From NCBI GenBank assembly GCA_905182985.1, contig CAJJDN010000035.1, forward strand, positions 402,934 through 466,933: a stretch of 64,000 bases of DNA, in the 5' to 3' direction. Every line of letters begins with the position of its first letter. Positions within the stretch are counted from its first letter, which is position 1. The notes beneath the pieces are model-generated. The model had not been told where the DNA came from. It saw only the letters and a program-made list of their open reading frames with translations, and did not search any database. Made by a program: the position numbers and the translations under genes. Of this stretch, positions 10,315 to 22,850 are shown one piece after another. The DNA comes from Paramecium sonneborni. Its lineage: Eukaryota > Ciliophora > Oligohymenophorea > Peniculida > Parameciidae.

Positions 10315-12010
10315 TCATTTATGAAATTTATCAAATTGGGTTAATGAAGTTTCTAATTAGTCTTTCTATTTTTCAAAATGATATTTAGGTATTAATCCAA
10401 TAGTTGTTCCAATTTTATATGATCCAGGACCTACATCTTCTGGTTCTCTAATAGGAAATCTAGCAGCTTTAGGCATACTAAAATTATTAGAATATATATA
10501 AATATATACCTAACTCTAGGACCAGATTATGATGGTAAAGCAGTATAACTTCCAGGACCTATTTCTTTAAATTTAGAGATAGTTGGATCACTTCTATTAC
10601 TTAATCCCATAGATGGAACAGCAGTTTTGGGAATTGTATAATGATAAGGAGGTTTATAATTAGATTATTGACCATATTTGTAATCGTAATCAGGTTCATA
10701 TTTACCAGGTGATGGATTTTAATTAATAGTTTATTTTTCATTTTTTTATCTCATAGAATATTTAGGACCACCTAAAGTTGAAAATCCAATAATTTCTCTT
10801 TCTTCTTATTTTTATTATTCAGATTTTTCTGGAATTTATAAATTATCATCATCTGCTAATTCATATCTTTTGGCTACACCAAAACCATGTTAATTTTCAA
10901 TAGGAACATCTTTAGATTTAATAGTATCTGTATTTTATATATATTAACCAGGTCCTGGTTTAAGAGTAGATTCTCTAGTAACAAGATCTTATCTTTTATC
11001 TTTAGGCATTGATATTAATTTACTGTTTGATGGTAATTTTTAATTATAAGCTATAAATATTTAAATATTAATAAATTACTTCCAGGACCAGGAACATAAA
11101 ATTCTGATGTTTTAAATGGAATATATTTATGACCAATACTAAAAGCTTTTTTAACATTAACATTTTTAGGTGCATAAGTACCAGGTCCAGGAATATCAGT
11201 TGCTTTATAATATTATCTTTCACTTTTTGGAAATGATATTGTTAAACCTTTAGCAAGTTCATTAGGTTAATATTATCCAGGACCAAGATCTATTGATTTT
11301 GGCCATACATTTTTAGGTGCTGAACCAAATCCATTTTTTCTATGTTTTGTATCTTACCAACTTGTTGTTGTTCTAAATTAACTGAATGTTTCTGAATTGT
11401 AATATTTATCAGGTGAAGGTCCATCTTTTGTCCAATTAAAGGTTTCTTTGTATCCAAATGAAATTGGAACTTAAGATCTTCCAGGAATGTTTGGATTATA
11501 TGAACCAGGACTTTTATATATATATATATTATACCCTATAGGATCTTCTCTAAATTATTAATCTTTTCCATTCACCCAGGTTGGATGAGTATCTATTTCT
11601 CCATTTGGTTTTATTTTTCCTAAAGATGTTTAAATTGTAAATTAAGCCTTCTTTTTCTCTTATTATGCTTTATCTTAAATATTCTTTATATTTTCTTCAT
11701 CCAATATAAGTTACTTATGAAGATTATATTTTCCAACAGGTGGATTAGGTGATTTTATTGGTTTGATTCTGTCATCTCTAGAAAAATTTGATCTTGATGT
11801 TTTTTATTTAGTTTGTCTAAATTTCTCAGCTTGAGTTTAAGTATCTTTGAATTTTTTACAATCTAAAACTTATTCTGTTTTAGATTCAATTTAATCATCT
11901 CTTTTCACCCAATCTGTTCTATCAGATTAACCAAAAGTGAAAGCTCCACCAAATTAATATCCTAAAGGAGTATTCCCTTAAAAGTTTTGATCACTATTAT
12001 TAAAAAACAT
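10315..12010 (-). CDS. Sperm-tail PG-rich repeat (STPGR/SHIPPO) protein 1
   Basis: Three introns (24, 29 and 32 nt) give 536 aa. Repeated Pro-Gly turns with a following Tyr are spread along the chain: IGPGSYNPN, LGPGQYQPNE, IPGPGTYAPK, PGPGTYNQK, KPGPGQYI, PSPGKYEP, IGPGSYTALP and VGPGSYKIG. This is the STPGR signature of ODF3/CIMAP-type proteins, known as microtubule inner proteins or microtubule-associated proteins of cilia and sperm tails. The N-terminal about 120 residues are charged and repeat-free. A second STPGR gene lies at 22054-23456. The gene converges on the coiled-coil gene to its left. The junction at intron 1 restores the PGPG-type repeat, which supports the exon model. Confidence 0.87.
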
Positions 12011-12049
12011 ATTTTTATTTAAATAAATAAATTATAAATGAATTTATTT

Positions 12050-13772
12050 TCATAAATCTTCATCACTTTTTTCTTAATCCTCATCTTATATTTAATCTCT
12101 ATTATTCATCGTATCTGAACGAGCTATTCTTTATAAAAAATTTAAAATCTATGTAACTCCGCTTTACTGTCTAGAAAATGATAATCTATCTTAAGATTAT
12201 GAAAATAGATCTATCAAATTCTCTTATATTTATTATCTTTCTAATTGTGCATTCGAAGTCTTAACTTTTTACTCAATATAAATTTATAATTCCTAATTTA
12301 TTGGATTAAATCTCAAACTAGAAATTGCTTTATTTTATTCCGAAACCTAAATTAATAAATACCAATTAATTAATATACTTGAAGTATCTCAATAGGTTAA
12401 TTTGATTTTTATATATGCCATAAAATTAATTAACCAGAATCTGTTCCTGCAGCTATCAAATAATCATTAAACCATCCCAAATCATACTTAAAAGATTTTA
12501 TAGAATTATCTTAATGAATCCCAAAGATTTTTATTATTTCAAGACTCTCAATACTAAACAAGATTAATTAAGGTAAATAATCATTTACATATACTATTAA
12601 TTGCTCAAACTATTTATTAACCTGAGAATTAATATTTATCTAATTTTCTGTACTTTTTTACTTTATTTAATTCTTTGTGTATAAATGATATAATGTAATA
12701 TTATTTTAACTAATAATAAGCATTTATTCTTTCTTATGATTAATATGAATATCAATAAGTTTTTCTTCAATTTTAAGTCCACCTTTCCTTTCATTTTCAT
12801 TCCATTCATATAACCATCCATCAGTTGCTATTGAATAAATATCATATTCATTTTTTTGTTTCTTTTTTGAAGAATCACATTAAACAAAATTAAAAGATTA
12901 AACAATTGAATTATGACCTTATAGTCTATATTTCTTTTTGTTGATAAAATTATAAATGAAAATTGTTTAATCCTCTGAGCAACTACCAATATATTTGCTA
13001 CAAGGAGAAAAGAGCAAATTAGTAATTTTTTTAGTATGAACTTATTCTAATTTTTCAATTTTTTTAATTGATTCAATTTAATTAATCTAATAAATAGTGA
13101 TTGATTTGCCAATAACTTAAGCTTAATATTCTCCATTATTAGAAAAAGCACAAATGGACACATTTTTAGATTTGATTTTATATTAAAATTACTAGATGCA
13201 GGTATGTTTTTGATAGATTTAATAATTTTATTATATGTGTTAATGCCATTTGCATTCTAAAACTTGATTTGATTTAGCTTATTAAATTAAAGTTATTAAT
13301 CTATTAGGTTTGAATAGTCCAAGCTATTGAAAACAAAGAGAAAGAATTTCATCAATAAGTTATTATTCTGCTTTTAATTTAAGATCTTGACTAAAAATCA
13401 ATGAACTATATGAATGCTTCTATTATTCATCTAAGTATAATTCTTAAATTCTATACCTTAACAAAATCTCGATATCTAATTTCTTAATAATAAGAGCGCT
13501 TCTTAATAATTTTGTGTTAAGAGTAGTTTGATTAAATATTGTTCTAATAAGAGTAACATGCATTGATTTTTAGTTTGATCATTAACATATAATTGTAAAA
13601 TTGACTCTAATTCTGTATAGTTATAAGATTTGATAGCTGAGGTGATATTTAGCAAGTTTTGTGGATCTAGTTAAATTTTGGATTGCTGTTGTAATTTTTA
13701 AAATGTTTAGTTATAATTAGAGGATCTTAAGAATTAGAGAAAAAGTTTAATTTTTTGTTCTTTGATGATCAT
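12050..13772 (-). CDS. LisH/CTLH WD40-repeat protein (WDR26/Gid7-like)
   Basis: Two introns (26 and 32 nt) give 554 aa. The N-terminus (KLFLQFLRSSNYNQTFQKLQ) fits a LisH dimerisation motif. It is followed by a CTLH-like helical region (LLEQYLIKLLLTQNYQEALLLLRNQ) and PNRLITLIQQA, which resembles the same position in WDR26. From about residue 215, degenerate WD40 repeats appear: VSICAFSNNGEY, ITNLLFSPCSKYIGSCSEDQT and FNDYLIAAGTDSGQLILW. WDR26/Gid7 is a subunit of the GID/CTLH E3 ubiquitin ligase; SMU1 shares the LisH-CTLH-WD40 layout and is the main alternative. The tail is acidic (DEDQEKSDEDL). It shares a 44-bp divergent promoter region with CCT2. Confidence 0.7.
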
Positions 13773-13816
13773 TTTATATTTGATTAAAATTTTCTTTTTT
13801 TAATTGACCATAAATA

Positions 13817-15581
13817 ATGGATATTGTAGGAGTAATGAATTTTATAATTATTAGAACGTGTTACCATAAGTTTTAAAGGATGAAGCAACAGAAGATAAAG
13901 GTGAGATGGCCAGATTGGTAATATTAATATTTAAAAATAAAAGTAAAGTTTTGTAGGCGCAATAGCAGTGGCTGATTTAGTAAAAACAACATTAGGACCA
14001 AAAGGAATGGTATAATATTGATTATTAATAGATAGGATAAAATATTAAAACCAACAGGACCTGGTTAAGAAATGACTCATATTACTGTTACTAATGACGG
14101 TGCAACAATTTTAAAATCTATGTATGTTGAGAATCCAGCAGCTAAAATTCTAATTGAAATAAGCAAGACTTAAGATGAGGAAGTAGGAGATGGAACAACA
14201 ACAGTAGCAGTATTAGCAGGTGAATTATTAAGAGAAGGAGAAAAATTAATTTAAAAAAGAATTCATCCATAATAAGTTATAGCAGGATGGAGAATAGCAA
14301 GAGATGTTGCATTAAAGAGATTAAGAGATATTTGTAATTATTATTATATATTTATTTTAGCAACCGAAAATGATATTGAATCATAAGAATTTCATAATGA
14401 TTTACTCAAAATTGCTAGAACTACTTTAAGTTCTAAATTAATCACCACAGATAGAGATTATTTTGCTGATTTATGTGTCAAAGCAGTTTTGAGATTGAAA
14501 GGATCATCTAATTTAGATTACATTTAAATTATTAAAATTCCAGGAGGAACTATTAGAGATTCTTATTTAGATGATGGATTCATTCTTAAAAAATAAATTA
14601 CTATTGGATGTAAAAGAAGAATTGAAAATGCTAAAATATTGGTTGCTAATACAGCTATGGATTATGATAAAATTAAAATTTATGGAACAAAAGTCAAAGT
14701 TAATTCTATGGATAAAGTTGCTGAAATTGAAGCAGCAGAAAAAGAAAAAATGAAACATAAGGTTGATAAGATCCTTTAATATTAACCAACTGTATTTGTT
14801 AATAGATAACTCATTTATAATTATCCTGAATAATTATTAGCTGATTCTGGAATTACTGTTATTGAACATGCTGATTTTGAAGGTATGGAAAGAGTTGCAG
14901 CTGCTACAGGTGCTGAAATCTTATCAACTTTTGATGCTCCTGAAAGAAAAGATCAAATTTTAGGATTTTGTGAATTAATTGAAGAAATTATGATAGGAGA
15001 AGAAAAGGTAGATTAGTTATAATATATAAATAGATGGTTAAATTTTCAGGTTGCAAAAAGAATGAAGCTTGCACTATAGTATTGAGAGGATCTTCTATTC
15101 ATATTTTGGATGAAGTGGACAGATCAATTCATGATGTTTTGTGTGTTTTAATAACTACTGTAAAGAATAGAAGAGTAGTATGGGGTGGTGGTAATTCAGA
15201 GATGCAAATGGCTGCTGCTTGTGATGAAGAAGCTAAGAGAGTTTAGGGAAAATAAGCTTTAGCCATAGAAGCATATGCTAGAGCTTTGAGATAATTACCT
15301 ACAATAATTTGTGATAATGGAGGTATTAATATAGATTAATCAAATAAGGATATGATTCAGCTGAATTAGTATAGAATTTCAAAGTAGAATTAGAGAAAGG
15401 AAATTTAAGTTATGGATTGAATATGAATGATGGAAGTATTGGAGATATGAAAGAACTTGGAGTAAAGGAATGTATGAGAGTAAAAGAACAAGCATTATTG
15501 GCTGCAAGTGAAGCAGCTGAATTAATAATGAGAGTAGATGATATTGTAAAATGTGCACCAAGAAAAAGGGAAAGAGCATGA
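13817..15581 (+). CDS. CCT2: T-complex protein 1 subunit beta (CCT2)
   Basis: Six introns (29, 26, 26, 27, 26 and 26 nt) give 534 aa, the usual length of this subunit. Motifs in order: [14 protein letters not shown] (intron in the middle), [30 protein letters not shown] (the GDGTT ATPase motif), [63 protein letters not shown] and [22 protein letters not shown] and IHPQ single out the beta subunit. CCT is the cytosolic chaperonin that folds actin and tubulin, important in a ciliated cell. Several acceptors end in AAAG rather than TAG; homology fixes them. No defect seen. Confidence 0.97.
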
Positions 15582-16248
15582 TATTAATTTATTAAGTATT
15601 TAATAAAATTAAATTATTCAAATAAGCAACGAATTATAATTTGAACTATCTCAAATCAATAAATAATTTTATAATTTAAAACATTTTGAAGTTGATTAAG
15701 TTGGAAGATTTTTTTAATCTAATTTTTAAATTATCAATAAATCATAATCTATTAAGTACTATCATAATTATAAATATTATAATTTTATCTTAAATCTTCT
15801 CTTGTTTTAACATATCATCTCAAATTACTAATTCCTTATCTTTAAAAATACTTTACATCTTTAATCAAAAATTTAAATATCAAATTATAACCATCTTCCA
15901 ATATCTTAAATTACTTAGCAATTATCTTTCATTTATCAAAAACTACACAGACTTCTTTTTAATAATTGTCAAACATTTATTGATTTTTATACTTTGACTT
16001 GAAATAGCATTGTTTTTCTTAGTTTTCGCTTTTCATATTTTACCAAATTCATTTATCTCAACCTGTTGCATCAATAAATTAAATGTTCAATATCGAATTA
16101 ACTTTCTATATTTTATGTAATTACTTTTGCTTTCAAATTAATCCTCCTAGTTTCATTTTATTACAATTTCTCCATTTATTTTTTATAAATAAATGTAGTT
16201 CTATATATCTACTACTTCTTTATTAAAAACGAATTTATTTAATATTTT
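15582..16248 (-). other. Spacer with an unresolved gene candidate (about 15742-16175)
   Basis: On the minus strand an exon-like start (ATG 16173-16175, MEKLQQNETRRIN) and later stretches such as ILEDGYNLIFKFLIKDVKYF look coding with TAA/TAG as Gln. The frame holds four TGAs. Intron-sized GT...AG segments cover two or three of them, but I could not find one model that removes all. It is either a small multi-exon gene, a decayed gene or chance. No motif recognised. Confidence 0.3.
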
Positions 16249-16897
16249 ATGATTTTATATTCAGCTATTACAAAAGGATCTCTTATTTTATGTGAATACA
16301 CTTAATCAAATGAAGATTTCTCCTAATTAATTTCAAAATAGCTCAAATTCATAAAAAATAAAGAAGAGAAATAACAATTTAAAATTGTATTTTAATGTTT
16401 CTATTTACACCTAGAATTAATAAATAATGTATCTTCTGCAAAATAACCAATATAATTTTATGTGTGTTATGCAAATTACTCAAAAAAATGAAGTTTAAGA
16501 TTAATCAATATTTGCTTATAGTTTTCTTAAAGACATCTCAGAAAGATTTTAATTAATGACTCAATGTAAATATTTAATTTAAAATGAGCTGAAGGAATAG
16601 ACAAGGGATAATTCACAAAAGTTATTGCAGAAATAATGAGTTAATACAATTAAAAAACTGAAAATGCTATAGAAGAATAGAAACTTTAAATTAAAGAGTA
16701 TATAATAATATATTTCTAGAATATAAAATCAATAAGAATTGAAATTAAAACAAGTTTTTTAGAAGACTTAAGGTATTTAAAAAAATGATAATTTCGGTTA
16801 TAGTGTAAATACATGTAAATCAATCTTTTTTGTTATTAATCTATTCCTTGCTGGAATACTTGTTGAATTATTTACTAAATTTGATAAATATTTATGA
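16249..16897 (+). CDS. Longin-type R-SNARE (VAMP7-like)
   Basis: Three introns (28, 23 and 22 nt) give 191 aa. Residues 1-95 form a longin domain (MILYSAITKGSLILCEYT start, YNFMCVMQI, FAYSFLKDISERF). A SNARE-like coiled coil with KTENAIEEQKLQIKEIQNQQ follows, then VFQKTQGIQKNDNFGYS. The tail ends in a hydrophobic anchor (SIFFVINLFLAGILVELF) close to the C-terminus, as expected for a tail-anchored vesicle SNARE facing the cytosol. In VAMP7/YKT6-type proteins the longin domain regulates fusion. The central Arg of the R-SNARE zero layer is not clear in my reading, so the SNARE core may be divergent. Confidence 0.75.
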
Positions 16898-17122
16898 GTT
16901 TTTGTTAAAATATCTGAATAAAGATATCAATAAAATAATTATAATAAAATATGAATTTCTAAAAATTTGATACAGAGAAGATATGAAAATAACATAAATC
17001 TTGTAATTTAATATTCAAAATTCAAATTCTTGAGTAAAACGAATAAAATTTTTTAACTATTTAAATTCATAATTTGCAAAAAATAAAAATAAAATAAAAA
17101 TAAATATTATTTAAAGATAATA

Positions 17123-18865
17123 ATGGTTTTGCTAAACAATCGGTATATGTATTTTGAGCGAGATTTTTTGGGAGAAGGTTCTTATGGTAAGTTGTATAAG
17201 GGAAAAGATACAAAAACTTAAGAAGAAGTTGCAATAAAAAGTATTAATTTATCGTTATTGAAAAAGTCTTTGATCTCACAAAAATGGAAGGAGTTGAATT
17301 AGATTTGTTGGATACAGAGATAGCTATCATGAAAGAGTTATAGCATCCGAATATCGCAAAAATAATAGACAGTTTTAAACTACCTCCTAAAAATATGGTA
17401 TATGACATAACAATTAGATAAGGTGATAATTTTAGAGTTATGTGATGGTGACTTAAATAAATTAATGAAAAAACATGGAGGAAAATTACCTGAATAAGTT
17501 GCTTAAAATGCTTTAGCTTAATTAATGGAAGGGTTCAAATACATGATAAGCAAAAATTATATACATAGAGATGTTAAACCTGCTAATGCATTGTCAAAAG
17601 GATCTGTTTTTAAGGTTTCAGATTTTGGTTTTGCTGGAAAAGTCAATGTTAAAGGCAGATAAAAATTAGATTTATTTTGTGGAACACCAATCTATGAAGC
17701 TCCATAAATATTATAAATGATTCCATATACAGCTAAATGTGATATATTTTCAATTGGAGTTATGGCTTTTGAATTAGTTTATGGATAATTTCCTTGGTCT
17801 AATAGAGCAGGGGATGAGCAACTGTTAAAAAATATTTAAAATGTTCCTTTAAGATTTCCTGTTGATATCAAAGTATCTGAATAATATAAAGATTTCTTAA
17901 AAAGAAGTTTAGAGTATGATGAAGATAAAAGAATTGAATGGGAAGATGCTTTTAATCATCCATTATTTAAGCTTTAAGATAGTCAAAGGAAATATGTATA
18001 TTAGTTGAATATTAAATATTTTAGGATTCATTTAGAGTACCATAAGCTGCAAAAGAATTATTAGGATAATTATAAAAAGTTGCATAAGCTAGAGAAGTTA
18101 ATATTCTTTAAATGTTCGAAAAATATGATGCTGATAAAAGTCAAAAATTAGATAGAAATGAATTCTATTTATTTATTTTATAATTAGATCCAAGATTAAC
18201 TAGAGAATAGACTACATTAATTTTTAAGGTTATGGATAAAAATGGTGATGAAATGATTTCATTAGATGAATTCAAAGAAATCTTTTGCAAATATGAATTT
18301 ATTAATACTGATAAAGCTGAAAGAATCATTATTGATCTAAAAGAAGTTGTTAAAGCAAGAAAATTAAATATAGATTAATTTTTTAAGACTTTTGATTCAT
18401 CAAGTGATGGTAAACTTAATCCTCAAGAATTTACATAATTTATTAAATAATTAGCTCCGGGTCTGAAATAAGACGAAGTTGATGAAGTGTTTAAAAGATT
18501 TGATAAAAATAATGATAAAGAAATTACTTTTACAGAATTTAAAGATTAATTACTTGAAGGCACTTCATTTGATTCAAAATTTGATCCTGAAAAAGAAAGA
18601 GCTACAGTATTAAATTATTCTATTTTAGAAATTAATAAGTGATTTAAAGAGGATTGTCAAAACAAGTTAAAGTAATCCATAATAAATTTTTAATAATTTT
18701 GATAAAAATAGAAGTGGTAAATTAGAATTTAATGAATTCTAAAACATTTGTAAAATCATTGATAGAAACAGCACTATCGAAGTTGAAAAAGTCATGTTTG
18801 ATTTAGTCAATAAATCAAATGGGTAAGGAATTACATTTTAAGATTTTCAGTAAATATTTTAATGA
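17123..18865 (+). CDS. Calcium-dependent protein kinase (CDPK-like) with EF hands
   Basis: Four introns (26, 25, 29 and 22 nt) give 546 aa. The kinase domain comes first: GEGSYGKLYKG (Gly loop), VAIK (ATP-binding Lys), ILELCDGDL hinge, IHRDVKPAN (catalytic loop), VSDFGFAGKV (DFG) and CGTPIYEAPQ in the activation segment. At least five EF-hand-like helix-loop-helix units follow: FEKYDADKSQKLDRNEF, FKVMDKNGDEMISLDEF, FKTFDSSSDGKLNPQEF, FKRFDKNNDKEITFTEF and FNNFDKNRSGKLEFNEF. A degenerate one sits at the end. Kinase plus C-terminal EF hands is the CDPK layout of plants and alveolates, in which calcium relieves autoinhibition. No N-terminal Gly2 for myristoylation (starts MVLLNN). The first intron restores VAIKIFDL, which supports the model. 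Confidence 0.92.
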
Positions 18866-18904
18866 CATAATAATCATAAGTATTTGCAAATATAATCAAA
18901 ATTA

Positions 18905-19615
18905 TCAAGCAATAGTCTTAGTATACGTTGATTTCAGACGAAAATTTCTTATAGTAGTTTCTTTATCTATCTTTTATTATAGAGATTTATTTATCTAAAT
19001 ATTATAACTCTTAATTTATGGATTAAACAAATTATTAGGTTTTATTTAATTATGATTTTTTTAGATGAATTTGTAATAATCTTACCATGAGAATGGCTAT
19101 TTTTATTTTACTTAAACAATCTATTTAATTTTCTTTTTGTTTGCTTAAACTTTTAAACTAAAATGTTTATAATTATTATTATTATTATTATTCTCAATTG
19201 TTATGTTTTTTTTTATTTATATACTCTTCATCTTATCAACTATTCGTTTGTAAGCCGCAGTTTGATTAGAAAATCCTAAATCTTAAAATTGTGTATGACA
19301 ACTTCCAGCTCTTTCATGAAATGGAAGAGAAATTTGAACTGCTTATGAGTTTTCATTTGAACGATGTCTACTTTAATTTCGAGATTAAGGAAGCTTAATT
19401 TTTATTATTTTAGTTTTTCTTTCTTATTATTCTTCTTTCATTTTTGGAGATAATTATAGAAAATTATCTTAATTTTCATCCCAAGGTTCTACAAAAAAAT
19501 CCTTTTCATAATAAGATGATTTGTGTCTAATTGGTTTTACAAATTCTATCACTGATTCAAGATTAAGTAAATTATTCTAAGGGTCCTCTAAATTTTATTA
19601 ATCATTTTCTAACAT
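18905..19615 (-). CDS. Unrecognised basic protein, 236 aa
   Basis: A single open frame without introns, ATG 19613-19615 to TGA 18905-18907, ending 39 bp from the convergent CDPK gene. The N-terminal half is acidic to neutral with FVEPWDEN; the middle is basic and Ser/Arg-rich (LPQSRNQSRHRSNENS); the C-terminal half is Lys/Gln/Asn-rich with a run of six Asn encoded by AAT repeats. No domain recognised and no membrane span. Length and coding character (237 codons without TGA, many recoded Gln) make it very likely real. Function unknown. Confidence 0.7.
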
Positions 19616-20270
19616 TTATTTATTATTGATTGAGAATTTATAGGACAAAATAGCTTATACATTAATAGTAATTTTTTACAAAGAAAATAGAAAAGATAAT
19701 AATATGGATATTGATGCAGTGTTCCTATTAATTTTAAATCATTTTTCATATTTTTCATCTTTCCTATATAAGGAGGTTTAAATTAATACTGTATAAATTA
19801 AAATGATAATACAAATGAATAAATAATGATTGATTCAATTATCTTTATCATAAGTATATTATTAATTTTTAATAAATTCCTGTTTTAAACATATTGTTAT
19901 CGAAAAATAATCCATTCTGAAAATACATTAATAATACCATAAAAACTATATCTATTGATTCAATCTTTTTTAAATCAAAAAACAAGAAATAAAATGAGAT
20001 TTTATATCAATTTTATTTTCAAGAACCAATCGTTTTTAATGAATAGATGCCATTCATATGGATTCTGCAATTTTTTATGAAAATTTATTAACAATTAATA
20101 TTTTTGAACTTTTATGATAATGATTTATTTACAATTTTTAGTGAGATTTTTTAAAACAATTATTAAATAAAATCCATTAATTTTGTAAAAAAAATTATTA
20201 TTATTATTTTTTTTTCTATTTATAATTCTAAATCTATATTTATTTCATTACTCGTTGTTCTTTAAAATTT
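19616..20270. other. AT-rich spacer, nothing recognised
   Basis: Long AT-rich stretch with short poly-T runs and an ATT microsatellite near 20196-20210. No frame with convincing coding character on either strand. Confidence 0.5.
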
Positions 20271-20600
20271 ATGGTCTTTTATTTTTAGTTAAGAAATTAC
20301 AATTGTCTAAATATTAAGAATCTTATATTGACCAGATCTTGTTAAAGTATTAAGAGTTTTCAAAAATATAAAACAATTAGAAAATAAATGCTATACACTT
20401 TTATTTTCGTAGAAAACATTCTTAATGATACCACTTCATTAACATTTTAATTTTCTAAGCAAGAAGATTAATTATAGCTATTTATAGTGCAGTTAATGAA
20501 ATATCCTAAAAATGATTAGAGATTTTTTGAAGATTTAAAATAAGTTAAAATAATTAATAAAACAATTGATTTATTGATAGTAATTATTTAATTTATATGA
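20271..20600 (+). CDS. Candidate small gene, 109 aa (further exons possible to about 20812)
   Basis: ATG 20271 to TGA 20598-20600 is open for 110 codons with recoded Gln. KYPKNDQRFFEDLKQVKIINK near the end looks protein-like. Downstream, coding-like segments (YSLGMEQSYEVLECTFK, an apparent 31-nt intron, then WYKREYKLYEKRVYINL) run to TGA at 20810-20812. They could be later exons, but I could not place the connecting splice with correct phase. The assembly duplication starts inside this candidate at 20584. Unrecognised. Confidence 0.35.
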
Positions 20601-21716
20601 ATAATTTTTATCTAAAGTGTTAGGTTATTCTTTAGGAATGGAGTAATCTTATGAAGTTTTAGAATGTACTTTCAAAGTATTAATTTGAAAAATGAATATG
20701 ATATTAGTGGTATAAAAGAGAGTATAAGCTATATGAAAAACGTGTTTATATAAATTTGTCTTTCTAGAAAGAAATACCTTAAATATTTTATTAGATTTTA
20801 TTAATGAAATGATATATAGAGAGAATAAGAAGAAAATGGATATGAATCTTATTGTATTTTTGCGATTATTTTGATAAAATTCATTATTATAATTGTGTCT
20901 CATAAATTATTTATAAATAATGATTCATGGTCCTAATTCTTAATTTTCTGGTGCTTTCACTTTAGGCAAAAGATATGAATGTAATATATTTTTTAATTGT
21001 AGGTGCCATATATTAAAGCAATCCAAATCCAGGGTAAAATATTTAATCATATTAGACCTAATCATTATTCTGTCAATCCATTAGATAAGCCTACAGGATA
21101 TAAATTTTCTAAATCTAATAGAAAACCACTTTATCAACCTAGTATAGCTCCTGATCCTGGGGTTTATGAAAATAAAATTCAGGCATTTAATCGCATAACT
21201 TTTTTAGGCAATTTTACCTCATACATCTTCAGTTGTATTTACTACAGCAAAAGAGGCTTCTCCAAGAGATACTGAGATTGGCCCAGGGTCATATAATTTA
21301 TCTGATTAAAAAAAAGCACCAGCATTTACTTTTTAAAGTAGATTTGATTCTATTGGAAATGAAATCATGAAAACTCCAGGACCAGGAAATTATGAAATTG
21401 AACATCCTCATACTAATAGACCAAAAAATAAAGGATTTTCTACGAGTTAAAGAACAAATATGCTTTTATCTAATCATCCAGGACCTGGTTCATATGAATT
21501 AGAGAAGCCTAAATTTTTAACAAATATTAAGTAAGTTAGATGTTTTTATTAAAAGATTTCCAAAATCATAAAGAAACATAAATTGGAGTTAGATTGGACC
21601 AGGTCCAGGAGCATTTGATTTAAATTTACCTAAAAATTAAGGTTTTACTTTTGGATCCAAAACTAATTAATAAATTGATAGATCAAATGTTCCAGGACCA
21701 GGTAGTTATAATACAG
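20584..21716. repeat. Direct repeat copy 1 (pairs with 21718-22850): assembly overlap
   Basis: 1,133 bp repeated with offset 1134. Copy 1 ends at the last base before the N at 21717, and copy 2 begins at the first base after it. I saw no difference between copies. This is an end-to-end contig overlap rather than a tandem gene duplication. Confidence 0.92.
20920..21716 (+). CDS. 5' fragment of STPGR protein 2 (assembly duplicate)
   Basis: Same start (MIHGPNSQFSGAFTLGKRYE) and exons as the complete gene at 22054, cut at the contig end after VPGPGSYNT. Not a separate gene if the contig-overlap reading is right. Confidence 0.7.
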
Positions 21717-21717
21717 N

Positions 21718-22850
21718 TTATTTAATTTATATGAATAATTTTTATCTAAAGTGTTAGGTTATTCTTTAGGAATGGAGTAATCTTATGAAGTTTTAGAATG
21801 TACTTTCAAAGTATTAATTTGAAAAATGAATATGATATTAGTGGTATAAAAGAGAGTATAAGCTATATGAAAAACGTGTTTATATAAATTTGTCTTTCTA
21901 GAAAGAAATACCTTAAATATTTTATTAGATTTTATTAATGAAATGATATATAGAGAGAATAAGAAGAAAATGGATATGAATCTTATTGTATTTTTGCGAT
22001 TATTTTGATAAAATTCATTATTATAATTGTGTCTCATAAATTATTTATAAATAATGATTCATGGTCCTAATTCTTAATTTTCTGGTGCTTTCACTTTAGG
22101 CAAAAGATATGAATGTAATATATTTTTTAATTGTAGGTGCCATATATTAAAGCAATCCAAATCCAGGGTAAAATATTTAATCATATTAGACCTAATCATT
22201 ATTCTGTCAATCCATTAGATAAGCCTACAGGATATAAATTTTCTAAATCTAATAGAAAACCACTTTATCAACCTAGTATAGCTCCTGATCCTGGGGTTTA
22301 TGAAAATAAAATTCAGGCATTTAATCGCATAACTTTTTTAGGCAATTTTACCTCATACATCTTCAGTTGTATTTACTACAGCAAAAGAGGCTTCTCCAAG
22401 AGATACTGAGATTGGCCCAGGGTCATATAATTTATCTGATTAAAAAAAAGCACCAGCATTTACTTTTTAAAGTAGATTTGATTCTATTGGAAATGAAATC
22501 ATGAAAACTCCAGGACCAGGAAATTATGAAATTGAACATCCTCATACTAATAGACCAAAAAATAAAGGATTTTCTACGAGTTAAAGAACAAATATGCTTT
22601 TATCTAATCATCCAGGACCTGGTTCATATGAATTAGAGAAGCCTAAATTTTTAACAAATATTAAGTAAGTTAGATGTTTTTATTAAAAGATTTCCAAAAT
22701 CATAAAGAAACATAAATTGGAGTTAGATTGGACCAGGTCCAGGAGCATTTGATTTAAATTTACCTAAAAATTAAGGTTTTACTTTTGGATCCAAAACTAA
22801 TTAATAAATTGATAGATCAAATGTTCCAGGACCAGGTAGTTATAATACAG
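21718..22850. repeat. Direct repeat copy 2 of 20584-21716
   Basis: Starts directly after N 21717 and continues without a break into the rest of the STPGR gene at 22851, so this copy carries the complete gene. Confidence 0.92.

Noticed and set aside
14567..15579. Small standard-code ORFs on both strands within CCT2
   Set aside because: They are fragments or antisense shadows of CCT2 read with TAA/TAG as stops.
15742..16175. Possible TGA-as-tryptophan reading in a minus-strand frame
   Set aside because: Four TGAs in about 110 codons is near chance in such AT-rich DNA, and all confident genes use TGA as stop.
20649..22409. Paired 84-aa (minus) and 90-aa (plus) ORFs
   Set aside because: The plus ORF is one exon frame of the STPGR gene and the minus ORF is antisense; the pair arises from the assembly overlap.
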